DNA from: Collinsella aerofaciens
GTDB lineage: Bacteria; Actinomycetota; Coriobacteriia; Coriobacteriales; Coriobacteriaceae
Reading direction: 5' to 3'
Length of the DNA: 64,000 nt
NCBI RefSeq assembly: GCF_019131995.1
Contig: NZ_JAHONA010000009.1
Span: forward strand, 1 to 64,000
Made by a program: the position numbers and the translations under genes. Positions 47,583-55,537 of the stretch are shown here, one piece after another (position 1 is the stretch's first letter; every line of letters begins with the position of its first letter). The notes beneath the pieces are model-generated. The model did not search any database, was not told where the DNA came from, and worked only from the letters and a program-made list of their open reading frames with translations.

Positions 47583-47720
47583 GTAATTTGGGCCTTTGGT
47601 CGTGGGGTTGCTGGTCCCGCTTTGGTTGTCGAGAGAGGGTGAATTGAAGCGCCCCCGCACGCTCCATGCTACAATCGCGGACATACCCCACAACTACATC
47701 TGCCTTCGAAAGGAGCCTGC

Positions 47721-48728
47721 GTGGCGAACGCCATCGATCAGCTCACGGACCGAGTGCTCGTACTCGGCCGCCTCGCCATCGTCCGCCGCGCTATTACTGC
47801 CGTGGCGGTCACGATTTCCGCCGTTCTCCAGACATTCCTGATCCAGGCGTTCATTCAGCCCGCCGACTTGCTTCCGAGCGGCCTCACCGGCGTTGCGGTC
47901 CTGCTCGATCGCGTTACCTCGCTGGGCGGCGTTCACATCGACATCTCGCTCGGCATGCTTGCGCTCAACATTCCCGTGGCGCTCCTATGCTGGAGCGGCA
48001 TTAGCAAGCGCTTCGTCATCTTCTCGATGATGCAGGTCGTGCTCTCGTCGCTGTTCCTCAACGTCTTTCACTTCGCTCCATTTTTGGGCGACAAGATTAT
48101 GCTCATCATTTTTGGCGGCGTGGTCTCGGGTCTGGGCGCTGCCATCGCGCTAAAGTCCGGCGCATCTACCGGTGGCACCGACTTTATCGCGCTGTGGGTC
48201 TCCAACCACACGGGCAAGACCATCTGGGGCGTTATCTTTGGTTTCAATTGCTTTATCCTGGCGATCTTTGGCTTTATGTTTGGCTGGGACAACGCGGCGT
48301 ACTCCATCGTGTTCCAGTTTATTTCGACCAAGACCATCGACAGTTTCTATCGTCGCTACGACCGCGTGACGCTGCAGATTACGACGCGCAAGGCAGACGA
48401 GGTCATGACTGCCTACGTAAACCATTTTCAGCACGGCATTAGCTGCGCCGAGGTCGTCGGCGGATACAGCCGCGAAAAGATGTACCTGCTGAACACCGTT
48501 GTTTCGACCTACGAGAGCCAGGACATTATCAAGTTGGTGTGCGACGTTGATCCCGGCGCCGTGATCAACGTGTTCCACACGCTCAACTTTGTGGGCGGCT
48601 GGTGGGGCGGTCATGTCGACGAGCCCATGCCCACGGCCGTTCCCGATCCCGACAAGCCCGCACGCATGGCCAGCAGGCAGGCGCGCCTCAGCGAACAGGA
48701 CAGCCTGCAGCAGGATGACGGCAAGTAG
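47721..48728 (+). CDS. YitT/DUF2179-family membrane protein
   Basis: 335 residues from a GTG start after GAAAGGAG. Five or six hydrophobic segments (YitT_membrane; ADLLPSGLTGVAVLLDR; KSGASTGGTDFIALWVS) are followed by a C-terminal cytoplasmic DUF2179 domain (VTLQITTRKADEVMTAYVNHFQHG) and a polar tail. Function in bacteria is unknown. A large stem-loop follows at 48769-48803. Confidence 0.88.
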   Translation: MANAIDQLTDRVLVLGRLAIVRRAITAVAVTISAVLQTFLIQAFIQPADLLPSGLTGVAVLLDRVTSLGGVHIDISLGMLALNIPVALLCWSGISKRFVIFSMMQVVLSSLFLNVFHFAPFLGDKIMLIIFGGVVSGLGAAIALKSGASTGGTDFIALWVSNHTGKTIWGVIFGFNCFILAIFGFMFGWDNAAYSIVFQFISTKTIDSFYRRYDRVTLQITTRKADEVMTAYVNHFQHGISCAEVVGGYSREKMYLLNTVVSTYESQDIIKLVCDVDPGAVINVFHTLNFVGGWWGGHVDEPMPTAVPDPDKPARMASRQARLSEQDSLQQDDGK

Positions 48729-48768
48729 GGTATTGGCATTTTGCCGGTCCTGCGCAACCCATCCGAAC

Positions 48769-48803
48769 GAGCCCCCCGAAAGCCCCGTTGCTTTCGAGGG
48801 CTC
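48769..48803. terminator. Terminator-like hairpin after the YitT gene
   Basis: GAGCCCCCCGAAAG pairs with CTTTCGAGGGCTC (48791-48803), followed by TCGTTT. Confidence 0.65.
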
Positions 48804-48810
48804 TCGTTTG

Positions 48811-48855
48811 CCCAGATAAAACCTACCAAAATGAAGCTGTCGCTTTTTGGTAGGG
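48811..48855 (+). repeat. 45-bp CCCAGATAAAACCTACC element, copy 2
   Basis: CCCAGATAAAACCTACCAAA...CTGTCGCTTTTTGGTAGGG, about 90 bp upstream of the GntR gene and pointing toward it. ACCTACCAAAA and TTTTTGGTAGG are complementary. Confidence 0.8.
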
Positions 48856-48897
48856 AGGGTGTATCGTTTTATCAATATGAGGTAACATGAAACTAGA

Positions 48898-48908
48898 CGT
48901 TATATACG
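48898..48908 (+). promoter_or_regulatory. TATAACG-type box upstream of GntR
   Basis: CGTTATATACG, an inverted form of the TATAACG word seen at 41425-41440 and 42712-42730. It lies 39 bp before the start codon, fitting autoregulation. Confidence 0.45.
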
Positions 48909-48946
48909 TATTAGAAATTTAGCTATTTTGATAAGAGTGATCAGAT

Positions 48947-49666
48947 ATGCCTGCGCCCAAAAATGCACCGCTTTACCAGCAGATTTATGACGAAATCAAG
49001 GATGCGATCGAGAAAGGTGTTTATGCACCCAAGGAGCGTATTCCGTCCGAGCTTGAACTAGCCGAGCAGTACGAGGTGAGCCGTATTACGGTGCGCCGCG
49101 CTGTCGAGGAGCTGTGCTCCGATGGTTACCTGGTTAAGCAGCAGGGCCGCGGCACCTTTGTCTCCACGCCGCACATCAACCGCCAGTTTCACGCCTCGAC
49201 GCTGCAGACGTTTACCGCGCTGTGTGCCGGCAACGGCATGAAGGCCGGTGCGCACGTGATCGATCGCCAGATCGTTCCGGCGCGCCAAAACGAGATGGAG
49301 TTCTTTGGCCTGCAGAAGGATGCACTGCTGCTGCATATCAAGCGCGTGCGTACGGCCGACGGCGAGCCCATCTTTGAGGAGAACATCTTTGTGCCGTTTG
49401 ACGCCTACCGTGAGCTGTTGACGGCCGATCTTGAGGACAAGTCGATTTTTGCCGAGGTCGAGCGTGTTGGCGGAACGCCGATTGTCTCGGTTGGCTACCG
49501 TACGGTCGAGGCCGTTCGAGCTAACGCCGAGCAGGCGGCCGAGCTGGGCATTGCTCCGCACGATCCGCTGCTCAACCTGCGTGCCGGCTTTACCGGTCCC
49601 GATGACGAGCCGGTTTTGATGGGTAAGCAGTACTACGTGGGATCGCGCTACGTTATGGTGATGTAG
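48947..49666 (+). CDS. GntR/HutC-family regulator
   Basis: 239 residues: winged helix (IPSELELAEQYEVSRITVRRAVEEL; KQQGRGTFVS) and UTRA domain. It is much closer to the GntR at 52101 (shared YQQ, SRITVRRA/GRITVRRA and QQGRGTFV wording) than to that at 39291. The TATAACG box in its leader, shared with the DMT and PTS promoters, makes it the best candidate regulator of those operons. The ribosome binding site is weak. Confidence 0.9.
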   Translation: MPAPKNAPLYQQIYDEIKDAIEKGVYAPKERIPSELELAEQYEVSRITVRRAVEELCSDGYLVKQQGRGTFVSTPHINRQFHASTLQTFTALCAGNGMKAGAHVIDRQIVPARQNEMEFFGLQKDALLLHIKRVRTADGEPIFEENIFVPFDAYRELLTADLEDKSIFAEVERVGGTPIVSVGYRTVEAVRANAEQAAELGIAPHDPLLNLRAGFTGPDDEPVLMGKQYYVGSRYVMVM

Positions 49667-49711
49667 GGTTGGTTCCGCCGTTCTAACGAACGGCGGACCG
49701 GTCGACGCTGT

Positions 49712-49809
49712 AAACGCCCCTAAGCGGCAATCTGACGTTCAATCGTCGGTCGCGTACCGAAGTACGCTTCCCTTCTCTTTCACGTCACCTTGCTCGCTTA
49801 GGGGCGTTT
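49712..49809. repeat. Inverted repeat with AAACGCCCCTAAGCG arms
   Basis: Perfect 15-bp arms (49712-49726 and 49795-49809) around a 68-nt loop, followed by TCGC. A smaller hairpin, TCCGCCGTTC...GAACGGCGGA (49674-49697), sits just before it after the GntR stop. Confidence 0.85.
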
Positions 49810-49862
49810 TCGCTGACTTATGCTCAACCTGCGGGGTTTCCGTGCTTGTCAAGAGATTGCTT

Positions 49863-49908
49863 ATTGGGGACGCTCTTAAACGACTGGTCATTCGGGTGCG
49901 TCCCCAAT
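49863..49908. repeat. REP-like ATTGGGGACGC palindrome
   Basis: ATTGGGGACGC (49863-49873) pairs exactly with GCGTCCCCAAT (49898-49908). It is the most complete palindromic member of the GGGGAC family here. Confidence 0.85.
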
Positions 49909-49921
49909 GACTACCCGCAGA

Positions 49922-50020
49922 ATGAGCGTGGATAATCTCCCGTTTTTGGCTTGGTGGCGGGTTCAAAGTGGGAGATTATCCACGCTCATCCGGAAAGTGT
50001 CCAAAAATCCACGCTCATTC
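49922..50020. repeat. GAGCGTGGATAATCTCCC element, copy 1
   Basis: 20-bp perfect arms ATGAGCGTGGATAATCTCCC (49922-49941) and its complement (49970-49989), followed by CCGGAAAGTGTCCAAAAATC and CACGCTCATTCG. The element lies upstream of recQ. Read on the minus strand, it has the same order of parts as the copies at 56504 and 57898. Confidence 0.9.
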
Positions 50021-50115
50021 GCCTTGGATTGCGTTGCCCGTGGCCGACGGCCGTGCGGCACCGGTCCGCGTGGCGGCGTATAATCGGCGGCAGATGACTT
50101 GGACGTTAGGAAACC

Positions 50116-52098
50116 ATGACCGATAGCATGCAGCAGATGGCGCTTGACACGCTCGGCGCCTATTTTGGCTACACCTCGTTTCGCCCGGGGCAGGACCGCA
50201 TGGTCGATGCGATCCTTGCCGGTCGCGATGCGCTGGGTGTTATGCCCACGGGCGCCGGCAAGTCCATTTGCTACCAGGTGCCCGCGCTCATGCTGCCCGG
50301 CATCACCTTTGTGGTGAGTCCGCTGCTGTCGCTTATGGAGGACCAGACCCGTGCGTTGCTCGCGGCGGGTGCGCGACCCAGCTATCTCAACTCCAGCCTT
50401 ACCCCGGCCCAGCAAAACACCGTGCTCAAGCGGGCGCGCGAGGGCCGCTATCAGCTTATGTACGTGGCGCCCGAGCGCCTGCTCGAGCCGCGCTTTTTAG
50501 CCTTTGCGCAGGAGGCCGCGGCGGACGGCGGCATTGGCGTGCCGCTCGTGGCCATTGACGAGGCCCACTGCGTGAGCCAATGGGGCCAGGATTTCCGCCC
50601 CGCCTACCTGCAGATTCGCGAGTTTATCGATTCGTTGCCGCGGCGCCCGATCGTGGCGGCGTTTACCGCCACGGCGACCGAGCGCGTGCGTGCGGACATT
50701 CAGCAGATGCTCGGCCTGCAAAATCCTGCGACGGTGGTGACGGGCTTCGATCGCAAGAACCTCTACTTTGGTTGCGAGGAGATGGGCGACAAGGCCAAGA
50801 CTGCCTGGGTGCGCGACTACGTGATTGCGCATTCGAGCGAGAGCGGCATCGTGTATTGCTCGACTCGCAAGACGGTCGATGCGCTGGCGGGCGAGCTTGC
50901 CGAGGCGTTGGGACCCAGCGGCATTCGCGTGGGCCGTTACCATGCCGGCATGGGCAACGACGCCCGCCGCCAGAGCCAGCGTGCCTTTATCGACGACGAC
51001 ATCCAGGTGATGGTTGCCACCAACGCCTTTGGCATGGGCATCGACAAGCCCAACGTGCGTTACGTGATTCACAACAACGTGCCCGAGAGCATCGAGGCTT
51101 ACTACCAAGAGGCGGGCCGCGCCGGCCGAGATGGCGACCCGGCCAGCTGCCATCTGCTGTGGAACGGCAACGATTTCCGTATGCGCCGCTTTTTGATCGA
51201 CCGTGGCGATGCGGCCGACGAGGCGCTTGACGACGAGCAGCGCGCGTGGGCGCTCCAGAACCGTTATCGCCTGCTCAGCCAGATGGAGGGCTACTGCAAT
51301 ACCACCGGCTGTCTGCGCGAATACATGCTGCGCTACTTTGGCGACGAGGCCGCGGCCGAGCATGCGGCTGCGGCCGGTGCGGGCAGCGCCGCCACGGACG
51401 ATGCCGAGGGCTGCGGCAGCTGCAGCAACTGTCTCACGCAGTTCGAGGTTGAGGACGTCACCGATATGGCCCGCGCCGCCGTGCGCTATGTGGCCACGCG
51501 ACCCATGCGCTTTGGCAAGTCGCTGATCGCCGACGTGCTCCACGGCGGCAACACCGAGCGCATTCGCCAGATGCATCTGGACGAGGACCGCGGCTACGGT
51601 GAGCTGTCGAGCGAATCGGTCGGGCGCATCAAGGACATCATCGGGCAGCTGTGCGGTCGCGGTTATTTGGCCACCTCGCAGGGGCAGTACCCGGTCGTGG
51701 GACTGGGTCCGCGTGCCGGCGAGGTCGAGGACGAGGCGTTCGTCTTTACCGTTAAGCGTCGCGCGTCCAAGCGCAAGGCCTCGGCCCGCGCCCGCCGCGC
51801 CGTCGATCTGCTGCGCGAGGAGGCCGAGCTGGACCAGCACCCGCGCGTTGGCGACGATGCCGAGCTGTTCGAGCGCCTGCGTGCTCTCCGCAAGGAGATC
51901 TCGACCGAGCTGGAGATGGCGCCGTATATGGTCTTTTCCGACAAGGCCCTGCGCGGCCTGTGCCGCCTGCGTCGGCAGACGCGCGAGGAGCTGATCCAGG
52001 TCAACGGCATTGGCGAGAAAAAAGCCGACGCCTTTGGCGAGCAGTTTATGGCGGCGATTGAAGAATTTGAGTCCGAGCATGCGCGGGATGGAGCGTAA
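50116..52098 (+). CDS. recQ: ATP-dependent DNA helicase RecQ
   Basis: 660 residues: SF2 helicase core (MPTGAGKSICYQVP; AIDEAHCVSQWGQDFRP; FGMGIDKPNVRYVIH; QEAGRAGRDG), RecQ zinc region with cysteines in YCNTTGC and CGSCSNC, winged helix, and a C-terminal HRDC domain (about 560-650; FERLRALRKEIS; VNGIGEKKADAFG). It unwinds recombination intermediates. The acidic Ala-rich insert between the zinc ligands is longer than in E. coli RecQ. A GntR gene starts two bases after its stop. Confidence 0.95.
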   Translation: MTDSMQQMALDTLGAYFGYTSFRPGQDRMVDAILAGRDALGVMPTGAGKSICYQVPALMLPGITFVVSPLLSLMEDQTRALLAAGARPSYLNSSLTPAQQNTVLKRAREGRYQLMYVAPERLLEPRFLAFAQEAAADGGIGVPLVAIDEAHCVSQWGQDFRPAYLQIREFIDSLPRRPIVAAFTATATERVRADIQQMLGLQNPATVVTGFDRKNLYFGCEEMGDKAKTAWVRDYVIAHSSESGIVYCSTRKTVDALAGELAEALGPSGIRVGRYHAGMGNDARRQSQRAFIDDDIQVMVATNAFGMGIDKPNVRYVIHNNVPESIEAYYQEAGRAGRDGDPASCHLLWNGNDFRMRRFLIDRGDAADEALDDEQRAWALQNRYRLLSQMEGYCNTTGCLREYMLRYFGDEAAAEHAAAAGAGSAATDDAEGCGSCSNCLTQFEVEDVTDMARAAVRYVATRPMRFGKSLIADVLHGGNTERIRQMHLDEDRGYGELSSESVGRIKDIIGQLCGRGYLATSQGQYPVVGLGPRAGEVEDEAFVFTVKRRASKRKASARARRAVDLLREEAELDQHPRVGDDAELFERLRALRKEISTELEMAPYMVFSDKALRGLCRLRRQTREELIQVNGIGEKKADAFGEQFMAAIEEFESEHARDGA

Positions 52099-52100
52099 CG

Positions 52101-52856
52101 ATGGCATTCGACGATAAAACCGACCGCACTGACGTGCCCGCCGTGCCGCTGTACCAACAGGTCATGGATGACCTAAAGGGCGAGATCGCGCGCGGTGTGT
52201 ACCCCGCCGGCTCGCGCATTCCTTCCGAGATGGAGCTCGTGAAGTACTACGGCGTGGGACGCATCACCGTGCGCCGCGCCATCGAGGAGCTGTCGCGCGC
52301 GGGGTATCTCAACCGCCAGCAGGGGAGGGGCACGTTTGTGTGCGCGCCCAAGCTCAAGCGCAAGATTGTCCAGAAGGGTGACGTTCAGAGCTTTTCCGAG
52401 GGTTGCGCTGCCAACGACATGGTGGCCGGAGCACGTCTGGTGTCACGCACGGTGGTTGCGGCGACGCGCGAGGACGCGGCGTTTTTTGGGGTGGAACCCG
52501 GCTGCGAGCTCATCGTTGTCGAGCGCGTGCGCACGGCAGACGGCGTGCCCGTCATGCTCGAGAACAACGCCTTTGTGCTGGCCGACCATCCCTACCTGCA
52601 GACGCTGGCCGACGAGGACCTCACCGATAACTCAATCTTTGCGCTCGTTGCCGAGCATTCGGGTCGCGCGCCGCTCAAATCCGACCCCTGCACCGTGGAG
52701 ATTGCGCTTGCCGATGCTCAGGCAGCCCCGCTGCTGGAGGTGCCGGTCGGCGAGCCGCTCTTCTATATGGAGGCCTACTTTACCGACGCCGGTGGGCGCC
52801 CTTTACTGCTCGGCCGCCAAAAGATCGTGGGCTCGCGCTACGTCTTCGACATCTAA
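52101..52856 (+). CDS. GntR/HutC-family regulator of the third SIS gene
   Basis: 251 residues: winged helix (YQQVMDDLKGEIARGVYPAG; RIPSEMELVKYYGVGRITVRRAIEEL; NRQQGRGTFV) and UTRA domain. The ATG follows a GGAG overlapping the end of recQ, so it is co-transcribed with or translationally linked to recQ. The SIS-domain gene follows 145 bp downstream, behind paired AGAACAAC-type repeats that are probably its operator. Confidence 0.9.
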   Translation: MAFDDKTDRTDVPAVPLYQQVMDDLKGEIARGVYPAGSRIPSEMELVKYYGVGRITVRRAIEELSRAGYLNRQQGRGTFVCAPKLKRKIVQKGDVQSFSEGCAANDMVAGARLVSRTVVAATREDAAFFGVEPGCELIVVERVRTADGVPVMLENNAFVLADHPYLQTLADEDLTDNSIFALVAEHSGRAPLKSDPCTVEIALADAQAAPLLEVPVGEPLFYMEAYFTDAGGRPLLLGRQKIVGSRYVFDI

Positions 52857-52867
52857 CGTCCACAGAT

Positions 52868-52947
52868 AGAACAACATAGAACAACTTTGCTAAGATGACT
52901 TCACGGGCGTTGTTGCACGTGTTATAAATAGGACAACATAGAACGAC
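52868..52947 (+). promoter_or_regulatory. Paired AGAACAACATAGAACAAC repeats upstream of the third SIS gene
   Basis: AGAACAACATAGAACAAC (52868-52885) and AGGACAACATAGAACGAC (52930-52947) are near-identical direct repeats, each itself two half-sites. A GTTGTT word between them (about 52909) is the inverted half-site. This is a candidate operator for the GntR protein encoded just upstream. Confidence 0.6.
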
Positions 52948-53000
52948 AGCAGGTACGAGCTGCCGTCGCTCAAGGCCGCCCCACAAGGAGGAACATCAGG

Positions 53001-53969
53001 ATGAACGCACATGATCTGGTTCAGGAAATCATCGAGCGCAAAGGCAGGATCAAGAACGTCTTTTGGATCGCTTGTGGCGGTTCGATGATCGACCTGATGC
53101 CGGCCAACGAGCTGCTCAAGCGCGAAGCCACCACGTTTACCTCGGCGGTCTACACGGCACGCGAGTTTTGCCTGATGGCCCCCAAGAGCCTAGGGCCGAA
53201 GTCGCTCGTCATCGCCTGCAGCCACAGCGGCAACACGCAGGAGGTCGTCGACGGCTGCGAGATGGCGCTGGCCGCCGGTGCCGAGGTCGTCGCCATGACC
53301 GACTGCGAGGGCTCCAAGATCGACAACGGCAAGTGGACCACCTGGGTCTACCCCTGGGGCGAGGGCGTGCCGCAGGCCGAGGTGCCTCAGGGTATCGGCG
53401 CTCTGATCGCCGCCGAGCTGCTCGACCAGCAGGAAGGCTACGAGGCACTCGCCGACATGTACGCCGGCCTTAAACAGATGGATGCGCTGCTGCCCGCCGC
53501 TCGCGAGAAGGTCAACGCCGAGCTGGGCGCCCGCTTTGCCGAGCTCTGCCAGCAGCACAAGTTCTTCTATATCCTGGGCTCCGGCCCCAACTTTAGCCAG
53601 ACCTACGCCATGGCCATCTGCTCGCTCATGGAGATGCAGTGGCAGCACTGCTGCTATATCCACTCCGGCGAGTATTTCCACGGCCCCTTCGAGGCCACCG
53701 AGCCCGGCGTGTTCTACTTTGTGCAGCTTGGCGCGGGCGAGTGCCGCCCCATGGAGGAGCGCGCCCTTGCGTTCCTCAACACGCACACCGATACGATTAT
53801 GGTGCTCGACGCGCTTGAGTACGGCGTGGGCGACGTGCCCGCCAGCGTGCGTTCGTACCTAGAGCCGATCTTCTTCTACAACATGAGCTGCGAGCTGCGC
53901 GCCGCCCGCGGCAAGGTCTTCGACCACAGCCCCGAGGTTCGTCGCTACATGGGCATCGAGCAGTACTAA
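53001..53969 (+). CDS. SIS-domain sugar-amine-phosphate deglycase/isomerase (third)
   Basis: 322 residues, two SIS domains: WIACGGSMIDLMPANELL, ACSHSGNTQEVVDG and HSGEYFHGPFEA. It is more distant from the other two (C terminus RRYMGIEQY). The GEYFHGPFE segment is shared with FraB/FrlB-type fructosamine deglycases. It has its own GntR regulator and operator-like repeats, so it probably serves a different substrate. No transporter is adjacent. Start follows AAGGAGGAACATC. Confidence 0.82.
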   Translation: MNAHDLVQEIIERKGRIKNVFWIACGGSMIDLMPANELLKREATTFTSAVYTAREFCLMAPKSLGPKSLVIACSHSGNTQEVVDGCEMALAAGAEVVAMTDCEGSKIDNGKWTTWVYPWGEGVPQAEVPQGIGALIAAELLDQQEGYEALADMYAGLKQMDALLPAAREKVNAELGARFAELCQQHKFFYILGSGPNFSQTYAMAICSLMEMQWQHCCYIHSGEYFHGPFEATEPGVFYFVQLGAGECRPMEERALAFLNTHTDTIMVLDALEYGVGDVPASVRSYLEPIFFYNMSCELRAARGKVFDHSPEVRRYMGIEQY

Positions 53970-53992
53970 TATACCGGGAATAACCTCTCACG

Positions 53993-54024
53993 ACGGGGTC
54001 TGCGCTGTGCGCGGGCCCCGTTTT
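53993..54024 (+). terminator. Terminator after the third SIS gene
   Basis: ACGGGG (53993-53998) and CCCCGT (54016-54021) form the stem base, followed by TTT. Confidence 0.65.
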
Positions 54025-54059
54025 GCGTTGTGGCGGCCGGATTCGTGTCTGCGCGAAAA

Positions 54060-54241
54060 CGAAGGTGAATACTTTTCCGCGAAGTGAACGACCTATTTTG
54101 GACCCCCGAAGCATCCACACTTTTTGACGCCAAATCTGCAGGGAAAACTCGACGAAACCGCAGGAAACAGCGTCCGAAAAGTGTCGATGCTTCGGGGGCT
54201 CGTTTTTACTCGTTCACTTCGCGGAAAAGTATTCACCTTCG
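54060..54241. repeat. 182-bp palindromic element with 32-bp perfect arms
   Basis: CGAAGGTGAATACTTTTCCG (54060-54079, arm continues to 54091) is exactly mirrored at 54210-54241. A second nested pair, CCCCCGAAGCAT...ACAC and GTGT..ATGCTTCGGGGG, lies inside. The middle (about 54130-54170) is unpaired. No open frame. Confidence 0.93.
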
Positions 54242-54348
54242 ATTCGCAAGGGCACTGCGTGAGTCAAAAAAGCGGGCCGCGCCGGGGATTTTCGGCGCGG
54301 CCCGCTTGTCATCGCGTTTAGATTCGCAAGGTTGCGGCAGCCAGCGGC

Positions 54349-55326
54349 CTACTTTGCGTCGTAGGCCTCGGCGTCCCACCAGTCGAGCTGGGCGATGTTG
54401 TCGCGGATGTGCTGGCAGCTCTTGTGGAAGCCCTCGAGCTCGTACTCGGACAGGTCGAGCGTGTAGACCTCCTCGACGCCCCCGGCGCCGATCACGCACG
54501 GCAGGGAGGTAAAGATGCCCTCCTCGCCATACTGGCCGGTCATGAGCGTGGAGGCGGAAAGCACGGCGTGCTCGTTGTGCAGCACGGCGGCGCAGACGCG
54601 CGCGGCGGAGTTGGCGACGGCGTACTCGGTGCACTGCTTGCCCTGGTAGGTCACATAGCCGCCCTTGCGCGCGAGCTCCTCGACCTCCATGTGGTCAAAG
54701 GCGTACTTGTCGGGGTTCTCGGCCTGAAGCTCGTTGAGGCTCTTGCCGGCGATGGTCGCGGCCTTAAAGGCAGCCAGCTGGCTAAAGCCGTGCTCGCCAA
54801 TCATGTAGGCGTCGATGGACTTGGGGCTCACGCCGACCTTCTTGGAGATCTCGGTGCGCAGGCGGGCGGAATCCAGACCGCAGCCCGAGCCGATGATCTT
54901 CTTGGGATCGTAGCCGGTCAGGTGCCACAGCTCGGTGCACACGACGTCGCAGGGGTTGGAGATGCTCACGAAGATGCCGTCGAAGCCGGCGTCGACGATG
55001 CGCTTGGCAAAGGAGCGGGCGGCGTCGGTGGTAAAGAACAGCTCGCCGTCGCGGTTGCCAGCGGCCAGCGCGACCTTACCGGCGGCGTTGACGATGACGT
55101 CGCAGCAGGCCAGCTCCTCGTAGTGGTCGTAGCAGTTGACGATCTTGGTGTTGTACGGGACAAACGAAAGGGAGTCGCGCAGGTCCTGGACCTCGGACGT
55201 CACCTTGGCCTCGTTGATATCGCACAGGTACAGCTCGTCGGCAATGCCCTGCATGAGCAGGCTGTTGGCGACATGTGCTCCTACGTGGCCCTGGCCGACC
55301 ACACCGATCTTACGCGTCTGGTACAT
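54349..55326 (-). CDS. L-2-hydroxyacid dehydrogenase (lactate/hydroxyisocaproate type)
   Basis: 325 residues of the LDH/MDH family: Rossmann motif VVGQGHVGAHV, SISNPCDVV, GLDSARLR with Asp152, and the catalytic His in IGEHGFS (His179). The active-site loop reads GNRDGELFFTTD, unlike the strict lactate dehydrogenase loop and closer to L-2-hydroxyisocaproate dehydrogenases, so branched or larger 2-oxo acids may be reduced. ATG 55326 follows GGAAGG. Confidence 0.85.
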   Translation of the reverse strand: MYQTRKIGVVGQGHVGAHVANSLLMQGIADELYLCDINEAKVTSEVQDLRDSLSFVPYNTKIVNCYDHYEELACCDVIVNAAGKVALAAGNRDGELFFTTDAARSFAKRIVDAGFDGIFVSISNPCDVVCTELWHLTGYDPKKIIGSGCGLDSARLRTEISKKVGVSPKSIDAYMIGEHGFSQLAAFKAATIAGKSLNELQAENPDKYAFDHMEVEELARKGGYVTYQGKQCTEYAVANSAARVCAAVLHNEHAVLSASTLMTGQYGEEGIFTSLPCVIGAGGVEEVYTLDLSEYELEGFHKSCQHIRDNIAQLDWWDAEAYDAK

Positions 55327-55537
55327 ACGAGTATCCTTCCGGCCGAGTTTTTTGCGTCGAACCATTGTAGCGTCCTGCCGTCACTTTGCTAGACTAAAGC
55401 GCCGTAGATTTTTGGGACATGCCTTAATCTCTACTTTTGGAGTGATTTGGGCCGCTGACGGCATCGCTGGGCGATGTGCTCGCGCGGATAGGGCTGCTCG
55501 TTGTACCATAGCTGCAACTGACTCGTAAGGAGCATCC

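Noticed and set aside
55390..55537. SAM riboswitch upstream of metA
   Set aside because: I searched for the conserved S-box or SAM-II core words and a terminator switch and found neither.
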